NCBI GenBank assembly: GCA_030272585.1
Contig: BSYQ01000002.1
Coordinates: 8,370,001-8,434,000 of the forward strand
DNA from: Bryopsis sp. KO-2023
Lineage: Eukaryota > Chlorophyta > Ulvophyceae > Bryopsidales > Bryopsidaceae
Direction of reading: 5' to 3'
Length of the DNA: 64,000 bases
Part shown: in pieces, positions 22,063-30,907 of the stretch
Layout of the letters: every line of letters starts with the position of its first letter
Position numbering within the stretch: position 1 is the first letter of the stretch
Program-made: the position numbers and the translations under genes
The notes under the pieces: generated by a model
The model's database searches: none
Seen by the model: the letters and a program-made list of their open reading frames with translations, nothing else
Told to the model about the DNA's origin: nothing

Positions 22063-25000
22063 CTATTCTCTTCCTTTCTGCAACTCTTTTCTTTCTTTCT
22101 CTTTAAATGCGCGAAGTATATCTGGTGCGTTAACCAGATTAGCTTCAGGTTCCCAAGTAGCGTCAAGTAGATCGTATCCTTTCCACAGCACTAGGTATTC
22201 GCGATTGCGTTTACCTCTAGCCCTTAGGATATTTTCGACCTCATACTCTACTTCGCTACCAATCAACTCTCCTTCTGGAGGTTGTATCTGCCTGCTGTTA
22301 TCACTCGAGGCGTGATAACGCTTGAACTTAGAAACATGAAACACTGGGTGAATGAGCCATGTTTCCGGAAGTTGAACTCTGTAAGCCACCTTTGATATTT
22401 TCTCCACAATTTCAAAGGGACCCACAAATCGACGGCGCAGTTTGGGACTCACTTTGTTCAAAGCAGCCAACGGAATAAAACGGCTTTTTATCAGGACTTT
22501 ATCCCCTTTCTCAAAAGCAATATCTTTCCTCTTCTTGTTTGCACTCACACACATTCTGTGTTGTGCTCTAGAGTAATATGCTTTTGCGGTATCTAAGTCC
22601 TGTGCCATCCGTGCTACCATAGTCTTAACTGCTTCCACTTGAAATTGCATTGCCGTCCCACCAATGTTTGGTGTTTCTGGATGGTACCCATACATCAAGT
22701 ATGCAGGTGCGAACCCTGTACTCGCATTCACTGCATTGTTTGCTGCAAACTCTGCTGTAGGTAAATACTCAACCCACTTATGGGGATACCTCTCAGCATA
22801 TGGCCTTAGAAAATTTTCCAGAGTACGTATGGTAACCTCACTCTGCCCATCCGTCTGAGGGTGGTAAGCTGTACTCATACGAATCTCTGTACCCAGAGCT
22901 TTAAAAAGCGTCTGCCAGAACTTGCTGGTAAAGCGAGGGTCTCTATCAGACACAATCACTTTAGGTAGGCCATGGTTGCGGTAAACATGTTCGATAAAAA
23001 GTTGGGCGTATCCTGCAGCGGTAATCTCTTTAGTACATGGGGCGAAATGCACAAACTTGGTAAGTCTATCGACAAAGACAGCTACAGCACTAAACCCATT
23101 GGATGCTGGTAGATCTGTCACCAAGTCAGTGGTAATTTGCTCCCACTTCCGCTCAGGTATTGGCAGGGGTTGAAGTAAGCCCATAGGCTTCTGTGTGTCA
23201 GCCTTTATTTGTTGGCACACAGGGCATTCGCGCACAAATGCCTTCAACTCATTCATCCACCCCTTCCACCAATATCGCCGCGCTAGGATTTCTCCTGTTC
23301 GCGCTGGTCCTGTATGGCCTGCTGAAGGTGTCTCATGGCACTCCTTCATAATCTTATTGCGCTGGCCTTTAGGAACCACCACTTTCTCGACTAATCCTCT
23401 CTTTGGGACCGTCCAGAGTATTCCCTCTCTGAGGAAATATCCCTCAACTTCCTCGCCACTCTCAAGCTTCCGCAATATCTTCACCAAGGAGTTATCAGCT
23501 TGGAGGGCTTGTTTCCACTCATCTTGGCTTGCTTGATGCACTTGCCAAGTGGAAATGTTCATCGCAGTTTCCACGGGCTTAGGAACACTGCGGGAGAGAG
23601 CATCTGCTAACACATTAGCCTTGCCTTTGATATAGGAGATCTTGGGGTTGATCGAAGTCAGGTACCCCGCCTCAAGCCATCTTGCTTGGGTTCTAGAAAG
23701 GTTCCTCTGCGACAGAATATGCGTCAGAGGTTGGTGGTCAGTGAACACTGTTACTCCACCCGCACAACCTTCTAGATAATGTCTCCACTGCACCATCGCA
23801 TAACATATTACACACAACTCTTTGTCGTATGGTGCATAGTTAAGCTCGGCAGGCTTGAATCTACGTGAGAGGTAAGCTATTGGCTGTAGCCCCTCTCCGT
23901 GATCCTGTGTTAACACGGCACCGATGGCCTCATTCGACGCATCAGTGATCACAGTGTAAGGCAGTGACGCATCTGGAAAAATAAGGACGGGAGCTTGACT
24001 TAAACGCTTTTTCAGTTCATTGAATGCGCCACGCTCAACCTGTCCCCATCTCCAGGGATGGTCTTTTTTCACTAAGTCATGGAGTGGTCCAGCAACATGT
24101 GCAAACTGGGGAATGAATTTCCTGTAGTATGAAACCATTCCAAGGAAACTACGTACATCACTAACACTCTGTAGTTCCTTCCACTCCTTCACTGCCTTCA
24201 CTTTTTGTTCCTGTGGTTTTAACCCACTTCCGCTAATGCGGTAGCCAAGATAGTCTACTGTTGCGACAGCCAGCTCACTTTTACTTGCTTTAGCAAAAAG
24301 CTGATATTCTGCTAGTCGCGACAGGACTTTCTCTAAGTGTTCGGCATGCTGTTCCATGTTTTCAGAGAAGATGAGTATGTCATCGATAAAGACAACAACA
24401 AAATCATCTAAAAACTCTGCGAGTAGGTCTTGCACTAGAGTTTGGAATTGCGCTGGGCAATTGGTTAGTCCAAAAGGCGCTACCAAAAACTCAAAGTGAC
24501 CGTATCTCGTGCGGAACGCTGTTTTATCTGTATCAGATGGCCTTACTGGAAATTGCCAATAACCTGATCGCAGATCTAACTTTGAGAACACTTTGGCTTT
24601 GAACACTCTATCCATCAATTCTTCTGGCAGGGGTAAAGGATACCGGTTTTTCACCGTCACCTTATTGATCCACCTGTAATCCACACACATCCTTAAGCCT
24701 CCATCCTTTTTCGGTACAAATAGGATTGGCGCGCCCCAAGGGGACTCGGATGGTTTGATTTTCTTCTGTTCCAGAAGGTAGTCCACTTGTGCTTTCACTT
24801 CATCCAGCTCTGCTGGTGAAAGCTTGTATATTGGACGATGGATAGGTGTTGGATCCTCCAGGTCTATCTTAAACTCATGACCTTTTCTCTTCGGAGGGAT
24901 CCCTGGGGGTAAATCACGAGGGAACACACCACGGTGTGTTTCTACCACCTTTTTAATTTCGGCAGGGGTGTCTGAACGAATAAGTTTACCAATCTCATCC

Positions 25001-25803
25001 TCAGTGTTGAATGGCTGTGTTCGCTCTATTGCGTCAGGCAATTCATGTTGGCCTAAAGCTTTCTCTTCAGACTCTTGCACTACAACCATGAATGCTGTCT
25101 CTGTTTTGAGATGACGCATCATTCGTTTAGCTGAACACTCAGTCACTGGCACTTCTTGCAGTATCGACTGTACTTTTCGTTCAGGTTCAATACTCTCTTG
25201 GGTTGGATGTCGCAACGGGAGATGAAACACTTGGCTGTTTTTGCAAACTGAAATCTCATTTTGCTGAAAGTCTATGCGGGGGTTTTCTTTCTGCAACCAA
25301 GGCATGCCCAATATTAGGTCATAACCAAGGTCTGGGAACAGATCCGCTTTCATTTTGCACTTCAGCCCTCCTATCTTTACTCGGAGGTTGTTACAGCTGC
25401 CAGCCAGTTCTTTAATATCTCCGTTTGCCAACATTGCTCTCTTTGAGCTTGGTGTAATCGACAACCCGAGATCACGCGCTACCTTATCATTGATATAGTT
25501 TGCGGTACTTCCACAATCAATGAATGCATAAAGGTCCGTGGTCTTGATCCGTGCTTTTACTTCGTACCCTCTCACAGGCACTTCTTGAATTTTTAACAGA
25601 GGGCATGTGTCACCCTTGGTTGACGAAGTTGATCGAACTTCTGACACATTAACTCGCTCTGTGGTAGACCGTTGGGTTGTTTCTGACCCACTATCGTCTA
25701 CGTCTGCAGGCAGGGACTCCTGTAGACTACTCTGCGACTCCAATGAGCCCACAGATTCACTAACAGAGGGAAGAGATGCAGATGACGCATGAGGCGCGTC
25801 CAT
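22063..25803 (-). CDS. pol: Pol of element 2: protease, RT, RNase H, integrase, chromodomain
   Basis: The listed start is the first ATG of the frame (1246 residues). The same frame stays open upstream through a basic linker to the end of gag, so the natural product is a Gag-Pol fusion made by -1 frameshift at the A8 run (26072-26079). In order it has a protease with an unusual DCGS active site (FIDCGSTANYI, about 95), a reverse transcriptase (MCVDYRWINK, 373; FIDD, 471), RNase H (VITDASNEAIG, 620; VLADALSRS, 736), an integrase HHCC finger (HETPSAGH...CPVCQ, about 820-860), a catalytic core with D (TTDLVTDLP), D (SDRDPRF) and E (TDGQSEVTIRTLE), a GPF module (about 1126) and a chromodomain (YLVLWKGYDLLDATWEP, about 1205). 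No stop or frameshift interrupts it. Confidence 0.95.
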   Translation of the reverse strand: MDAPHASSASLPSVSESVGSLESQSSLQESLPADVDDSGSETTQRSTTERVNVSEVRSTSSTKGDTCPLLKIQEVPVRGYEVKARIKTTDLYAFIDCGSTANYINDKVARDLGLSITPSSKRAMLANGDIKELAGSCNNLRVKIGGLKCKMKADLFPDLGYDLILGMPWLQKENPRIDFQQNEISVCKNSQVFHLPLRHPTQESIEPERKVQSILQEVPVTECSAKRMMRHLKTETAFMVVVQESEEKALGQHELPDAIERTQPFNTEDEIGKLIRSDTPAEIKKVVETHRGVFPRDLPPGIPPKRKGHEFKIDLEDPTPIHRPIYKLSPAELDEVKAQVDYLLEQKKIKPSESPWGAPILFVPKKDGGLRMCVDYRWINKVTVKNRYPLPLPEELMDRVFKAKVFSKLDLRSGYWQFPVRPSDTDKTAFRTRYGHFEFLVAPFGLTNCPAQFQTLVQDLLAEFLDDFVVVFIDDILIFSENMEQHAEHLEKVLSRLAEYQLFAKASKSELAVATVDYLGYRISGSGLKPQEQKVKAVKEWKELQSVSDVRSFLGMVSYYRKFIPQFAHVAGPLHDLVKKDHPWRWGQVERGAFNELKKRLSQAPVLIFPDASLPYTVITDASNEAIGAVLTQDHGEGLQPIAYLSRRFKPAELNYAPYDKELCVICYAMVQWRHYLEGCAGGVTVFTDHQPLTHILSQRNLSRTQARWLEAGYLTSINPKISYIKGKANVLADALSRSVPKPVETAMNISTWQVHQASQDEWKQALQADNSLVKILRKLESGEEVEGYFLREGILWTVPKRGLVEKVVVPKGQRNKIMKECHETPSAGHTGPARTGEILARRYWWKGWMNELKAFVRECPVCQQIKADTQKPMGLLQPLPIPERKWEQITTDLVTDLPASNGFSAVAVFVDRLTKFVHFAPCTKEITAAGYAQLFIEHVYRNHGLPKVIVSDRDPRFTSKFWQTLFKALGTEIRMSTAYHPQTDGQSEVTIRTLENFLRPYAERYPHKWVEYLPTAEFAANNAVNASTGFAPAYLMYGYHPETPNIGGTAMQFQVEAVKTMVARMAQDLDTAKAYYSRAQHRMCVSANKKRKDIAFEKGDKVLIKSRFIPLAALNKVSPKLRRRFVGPFEIVEKISKVAYRVQLPETWLIHPVFHVSKFKRYHASSDNSRQIQPPEGELIGSEVEYEVENILRARGKRNREYLVLWKGYDLLDATWEPEANLVNAPDILRAFKEKERKELQKGRE

Positions 25804-26060
25804 CTCATCCGGTGTGCTTTCCTTCTGTTCATTTTTCCAATCGCAGTTGTCATGTGCCGATTGGGTAGATGTGGAGAGTGTCTCTGTTCTCTCTTCACGC
25901 GGTGTACTAGTCCGCTCCTCAGGTTTTCCGCTGTGAGTACTTTTAACCTTTTTCGAGGCACCTACTTTTGATCTATGCTTCCTACGCCGCCTACGAACTC
26001 TGTTTCGCTTACGACGTTTGCGTCGGCCAGGCTCAGACGAAGCAGTTTCCTGCCTGGCGG

Positions 26061-28712
26061 TCAGTTTAACATTTTTTTTACATCGGGGAGGTTTTTCACC
26101 TCCTCCAGTCTAGGACATTGCCTCACAGGGTGACCCTTCTTTCCACAAAGATAACAATTATATCCCCCTCCCCCCTGGGGGTTCTGTCTTCCCTGATTGG
26201 CTTGTCCTCTTCCACGGTTACCACCACCGCGTCCACGTCCACCACCACCACGTCCTCCTCCTCGTCCTTGTTGCTGTTGCTGCTGCTGTTGCACTCCTGC
26301 GGCAGCTTGTGGTGGTGCTTGGGCTGGTGGTGTGGGGTTCTGCTGCTGCTGACCCTGATTCTGGCCTTTTTTCTTTCTTCCACCACGCCAGACTCCTTTC
26401 TTTTTCTGATTGGTTTGCCCTCCTTGGCCTTGTGTTCCAACTCCAAGGGCTTCCAATCGTTCGGCGGATATGATGGCGGCCTCGACATCTCGAGGTACCG
26501 TTGCTGCGACTAACTTCTGAACTTCACTTTTAAGTCCATCCACGAAGAGCAAATACTGGTGATCCTCTTCGAGGTCTGGAATCCTCAAGACTAACCGCTG
26601 AAACTCTTTGACGAACTGTTTCACGGTTCCAGTCTGCTTGAGTTTGTGGAGGTCACGCCACGCTTCATCTCGATCACTAGAGAATTCGAAAGCTGTAGCT
26701 AAGCCATCCATGAAATCCATCCAGTCACGGAAGGGTGGTCTTTCACCTCGGTGAATTTTCAACTCTTGCATCGTTAACCAATCCGAGGCAGCTCCATAAA
26801 GGTTAGTGGCCATAATCGATTGCCACTGTGCTTCATGCACTCCGCAGGTTCTCAAGTACCGCGTCATGAGCACTTGCCATTTACGGGCTTTTGGTTCTCC
26901 ACTTCCGTTAAATGCGCGAGGCATTTGCAACTTGACGGTGCTAGGCAACCACTGTCCTTGCCTAGGAGGTCCTGGCCCTGCTGGTCCAGCGCCACCTCCA
27001 CCTCCACCTCCATCAGGAGGTCCACCGGGAGGTCCACCGCCTCCACCATCTCCACCGCCGCCACCACCTCCTCCGCCATCAGGCGCACCTGGAATGCGGG
27101 AAGGTGGGCGGTTTCGTCTGTCGCGGTAATCATCACCGCCATCATCATCTGGGTCGTCATCACCAGGGTCTCCAAAGTTACCTCGCATGCGAGGAACTCG
27201 ACTGGGTCCACCAGTAGACTCATATGAACCAAGTGCAGCAAAGGGATTATTTTCTACCCTTGCTCCCAAAGCACTTAACCCAAGTCCCAATCTTCCAGTA
27301 CGTGTGGGGATCTGCATGGGTTCTTTTCCTTTCTCTTCTCTGACCTGTGCCTTAGCACGCTCAAGGTCAATTTGATATAACACTTCTGCTGAGGAGAGAA
27401 CTCTTGGGTTAGTTCGTGTGGGTCTACGTGATCCATCGGCAGAGTCGTGTTCTGAGATGCGTACTCCAGGCTGAGCTCTTGTACTTGGAGGTATCAACTG
27501 AGGGAATGTGAAATCAGCGTCTGGTGCGCTATCCACTGCAGTGCATGGTGGTGCTTCTGCAGCAACAATTTCACCCTCCTCGACCTGTACTGCTGGAGGA
27601 GCCGGTATTGTTGAGGTTCCTGCCCCAACCATTCCTACCGCGAAGCTCTGGTCTAGTGGCGGCCATGATGCAGCCAACTGCTTTACTGATTTCTTCGGCA
27701 GCGGCATCCCAAAGGCTGAGTCCTCAGGCTCAGGGGAAGTTGATTCTTCACGCTCTGGTGATACTGCTCGAGCATCACTTCCACTTTGGGCACTCTGACT
27801 TCCGCCACTCACATCCTCCATGCTTCGTTCCAGGCCAGATAATCTTAAGGCAACCACATCAGCTGCATCTTGCTGCTGATCCCAGGTTTTGGATGCCTTT
27901 TTCTCCAAGGCAATCAAATCTTTTTGAATTGCTACTCTTGAGCTCTGCAAACGCTTCACCTCAGCACCTTGTTTATGCAAGGACTCCCGAAACAATTCTA
28001 GAGTCCGTTCGACTTTTTCGTTGGAATCCGCAACAGTTCCTAATAAGCCTTCAATTCTCCGCCCTTGAACAAGGGATAACTCGGAGAGTTGTTTTAACTG
28101 AAGTGCTGATGCTTCAGTTGCTTCTTTTAGGTCAGCAAAACGAGAGTCCGCTAGAATGTCTGCGGCATCCATTCTCCTCGTTATTGCGTCCACAGAAGCT
28201 TTGATCTCGGCTCTTTCTTTTCTATGGTCGATATCTTGGCGTAATAGCCTCTGCTCGTATCGACTATGTTGAGCCGCTACTGAATCCAGCTTCTGCTGTT
28301 GCGACACCACCGCATGCTGTGTGGCCTCAACCTGTTGCGCATGCTGGTGCTGTGTTTCCAGCGCCTGCCCGATCACCTCTGATGCGCCAGCCAGTTGGTT
28401 CGACACAGAGGCCTCAGCATGGGCTAGCCTCTGCCCCAGTGTCTGGTCAACTTGCTGCAGGTGACCCCTTAGCCCGTGGGCTAAATCGTCCACACGGTCA
28501 TGGACCGCATCCACATCCTCTCTTAAGGCTTCCGCATCAGCTCCCATGTCTATGTCGACAGCTGCTTGCTGGACATTGTGGATGTTCTGGACGTTTATTT
28601 GTTGGTACACAACATTGGGTGCGTCAGGCAATTCCTCATCGAACTCAGGTTCAATCCCTGGCTCTTCAACTTGAGGCTCGCGCACTGCCAATGCGTGTTC
28701 ACGGTCAGCCAT
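26061..28712 (-). CDS. gag: Gag polyprotein of element 2
   Basis: 883 residues starting MADREHALAV, about 145 bases after the 5' LTR. In order it has an acidic N-terminus, a coiled-coil-rich half (about 55-300), a Ser/Pro/Glu-rich linker, a Gly-Pro-rich tract (GGGDGGGGGPPGGPPDGG, about 560-595), a retrotransposon Gag domain (LQMPRAFNGSGEPKARKWQ...LKQTGTVKQFVKEFQRL, about 600-760), a Gln/Gly/Arg-rich tract and a CCHC knuckle (CYLCGKKGHPVRQC, about 860). Order and length parallel element 1 Gag. The stop codon lies just after an A8 run that fits a -1 frameshift into pol. Confidence 0.93.
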   Translation of the reverse strand: MADREHALAVREPQVEEPGIEPEFDEELPDAPNVVYQQINVQNIHNVQQAAVDIDMGADAEALREDVDAVHDRVDDLAHGLRGHLQQVDQTLGQRLAHAEASVSNQLAGASEVIGQALETQHQHAQQVEATQHAVVSQQQKLDSVAAQHSRYEQRLLRQDIDHRKERAEIKASVDAITRRMDAADILADSRFADLKEATEASALQLKQLSELSLVQGRRIEGLLGTVADSNEKVERTLELFRESLHKQGAEVKRLQSSRVAIQKDLIALEKKASKTWDQQQDAADVVALRLSGLERSMEDVSGGSQSAQSGSDARAVSPEREESTSPEPEDSAFGMPLPKKSVKQLAASWPPLDQSFAVGMVGAGTSTIPAPPAVQVEEGEIVAAEAPPCTAVDSAPDADFTFPQLIPPSTRAQPGVRISEHDSADGSRRPTRTNPRVLSSAEVLYQIDLERAKAQVREEKGKEPMQIPTRTGRLGLGLSALGARVENNPFAALGSYESTGGPSRVPRMRGNFGDPGDDDPDDDGGDDYRDRRNRPPSRIPGAPDGGGGGGGGGDGGGGGPPGGPPDGGGGGGGAGPAGPGPPRQGQWLPSTVKLQMPRAFNGSGEPKARKWQVLMTRYLRTCGVHEAQWQSIMATNLYGAASDWLTMQELKIHRGERPPFRDWMDFMDGLATAFEFSSDRDEAWRDLHKLKQTGTVKQFVKEFQRLVLRIPDLEEDHQYLLFVDGLKSEVQKLVAATVPRDVEAAIISAERLEALGVGTQGQGGQTNQKKKGVWRGGRKKKGQNQGQQQQNPTPPAQAPPQAAAGVQQQQQQQQGRGGGRGGGGRGRGGGNRGRGQANQGRQNPQGGGGYNCYLCGKKGHPVRQCPRLEEVKNLPDVKKMLN
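26072..26079 (-). promoter_or_regulatory. Probable -1 ribosomal frameshift site (A8 run)
   Basis: On the minus strand gag ends GTA AAA AAA ATG TTA AAC TGA. The pol frame is exactly -1 relative to gag and is open across this point. An A-AAA-AAA heptamer fits the X-XXY-YYZ rule. I have not tested for a downstream stimulatory RNA structure. Confidence 0.6.
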
Positions 28713-28843
28713 GGTCTCTCAGCCACTATTTGGGAGTACTCAACAACCACGGTTGGAGTTTCTCTCTACCAAACAAACAAACAAAAACGTTTGTTGCGCC
28801 ACGTTCACAAGTTTCGATCTCAAGAACTTAAAGTTCTTGCCCC

Positions 28844-28855
28844 GCTCCGAAACCA
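28844..28855 (-). other. Primer-binding site of element 2
   Basis: TGGTTTCGGAGC on the minus strand, 2 nt inside the 5' LTR, the same 12 bases as in element 1 and the non-autonomous element. Confidence 0.8.
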
Positions 28856-28857
28856 AT

Positions 28858-29282
28858 TGATAGTGAAGCTTGTGGGTGACGCAATAGTGGTCGGCTGTGT
28901 TGGTTGGATTCGTGATAACTTGCTGGCTAACGCAAGTATACTTGTGGGGTTTGTTGGTTTAGACAACTCTCTAGCTAGCGCGGTTGTGAACGCTGCTAGA
29001 GCACTTGGTTGGGAAGTGATTGCGTCAGGCAAACACTTAACACACACACACACAAACACACACACAAGCGGGAACACACCACTCCCACGAATCCCGAGTT
29101 CTTACAAAATAAAGTGAATAAGAATGTCAAAACAACGAGTGGGCCTCTTAAGTACCCCTAAGTGTAGTACGCTGACGCATGCCCCAAACTCTGGGTCTAA
29201 TCTGTCTTACTCGTGAACCCACATGCGTCAGCCACCCTCGGCTCTATCCCAAACTACCTCGTATAGCGCTAAAAGACTAACA
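28858..29282 (-). repeat. 5' LTR of element 2
   Basis: 425-bp direct copy of 19178-19602, identical by eye. It is followed by target duplication GTCCC and then element 1 pol sequence. Confidence 0.94.
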
Positions 29283-29287
29283 GTCCC

Positions 29288-30593
29288 TACCACAAAACGA
29301 CAAGTGGTGTTGCACGATCACCACGATGTTCCGATGGCGGGACATCCAGGAGTGGCCAGGACGGCCGAGCTCGTGAGCCGAAGATATTGGTGGCGCGGTT
29401 GGAGACGGACCGTGACCGACTATGTCCGCTCGTGCCCCACATGCCAAGTGATGAAGACCGAGAACGCGAAGCCCAAAGGATTGCTGAATCCGCTTCCCGT
29501 TCCGACATATAAGTGGGAACAGCTTACAACGGACCTTGTAACCGATTTGCCGAAATCGGATGGGTATACCGCTGTAGCTGTCTTTGTGGACCGGCTCACA
29601 AAGATGTGCAAGTTCGTGCCATGTACCAAGGAGGTATCGGCAAAGGAGTATGCCGAGTTGTTTCTATCTAAGGTGTTCCCAACCTCAGGGATGCCTGAAG
29701 TGATCGTTTCGGACCGAGATCCACGGTTCACGAGCCAGTTCTACAAGGAACTGTTCAGGCTCGTGGGAACGGATCTCAGGATGTCAACTGCTCACCATCC
29801 ACAATCTGATGGCCAGAGTGAAGTAACGATCCGGACACTGGAGAACTTCCTTCGGCCCTATGTTGAGGCCAGGCCGGAGAAGTGGAGCGACTACCTAAGC
29901 ACGGCAGAATTTGCAGCGAATAACTCGATCAACGCCAGTACCAAGTACACGCCGTTCTACCTTATGTTCGGCCAGCACCCGAGAGGATTGGAATTGGACC
30001 GGCCCAAGAGTAATGTTGAGGCCGCAGAAGCCATGGTGGACCGGATGCGGGACGACTTGATGGACGCAAAGAAGAACTACCTCGCAGCCCAGGAACAAAT
30101 GTGCCAAGTAGCCAACAAGAAGAGGAGGCACGTGGAGTTTCAAGTGGGCCAGGAGGTGTGCCTGCGGAGCGCACATCTTCCCTTGGCTGTGACCAAGCAT
30201 GTTCCGGCCAAGGTCCGGAGACGGTTCATCGGGCCATTCAAGGTGGTGAAAGTGATATCACCGGTGCCCTACCGCATTGATTTACCAGAGGCATGGCGAC
30301 TGCATCCAACTTCCCACGTCTCCAAACTCAAGGAGTATATACGTTCCGAGGAATTCAAGAGGGACGATCCTCCAGGACCGGCTCTGGTGGACGAACTAAC
30401 TGGAGCCGAGGAATTCGAAGTGGAGACGGTTCTACGATCCAAGGGAGCTGGAAAAAGAAAGAGGTACCTGGTACTATGGAAGGGTTATCCGACCCATGAG
30501 GCCACATGGGAACCGGTTGCACATCTGGAACACTGTGCAGAATTGTTAGCTGAGTTCGAAAGGAAAAACTCAGCCAAACATGGCCATAACTGA
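29288..30593 (+). CDS. pol: Pol of element 1, part 2: integrase and chromodomain
   Basis: This continues the frame broken at 19177. It begins with TTKRQVVLHDHHD, an HHCC zinc finger (HDHHDVPMAGH...CPTCQ) and the integrase core with D (TTDLVTDLP), D (SDRDPRF) and E (SDGQSEVTIRTLE). A GPF module (RRRFIGPFKVVKVI) and a C-terminal chromodomain (YLVLWKGYPTHEATWEP) follow. It ends at 30593. In this copy the piece is separated from its start by the 10.1-kb element 2 and has no start codon of its own in the natural reading. Confidence 0.93.
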
Positions 30594-30791
30594 GACCGGA
30601 TCGCATTGGAGTCAGCGATGGGGGAGTTGGATCCAAATGGAGACGGACCGAGAATGATCCGACCCCGGCTGGTATGGGACAGCTTTAACGGGGAAACATC
30701 ATCTCAGTCCTGAGGTAACTCCCAGCTGACTACACGATCCGAGGAAGGCGTGGCTGTACAGGAGTACTGGACCGTGGAGCCGGGAACGACG

Positions 30792-30797
30792 ATAAAA
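30792..30797 (+). promoter_or_regulatory. TATA-like box upstream of element 1 third ORF
   Basis: ATAAAA in the 314-bp gap after pol, about 116 bp before the start codon at 30908. Its position parallels the TATAAG of element 2. An internal promoter is an inference. Confidence 0.35.
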
Positions 30798-30907
30798 ACG
30801 AGGCGCGAAGACAAGGAACCATACACCAAGCGCACTTTGGTTTCTGTTTTTCGACTCGCTACTGCAAACCCCGACAAATATCTACTGTTCCTTCGCTCTC
30901 GCTCGAA

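Larger units (their letters stand above)
19178..29282 (-). mobile_element. Element 2: complete chromodomain Ty3/gypsy retrotransposon nested in element 1
   Basis: 10,105 bp with two 425-bp LTRs (19178-19602 and 28858-29282) that look identical by eye. Target duplication GTCCC lies at 19173-19177 and 29283-29287. The element is transcribed on the minus strand, so 28858-29282 is its 5' LTR. In transcript order it has a primer-binding site (28855-28844), gag (28712-26061), pol in the -1 frame (to 22063) and a third ORF (21612-19798). A G-rich polypurine tract abuts the 3' LTR at 19602. All three long frames are open, so it looks intact and possibly active. It shares primer-binding site, domain order and third ORF with element 1 but is clearly a different family by sequence. 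Confidence 0.95.

Noticed and set aside
19178-29282. Element 2 as an endogenous retrovirus with an env gene
   Set aside because: The third ORF has no signal peptide, membrane segment or fusion-peptide-like stretch. It is a soluble coiled-coil/zinc protein.
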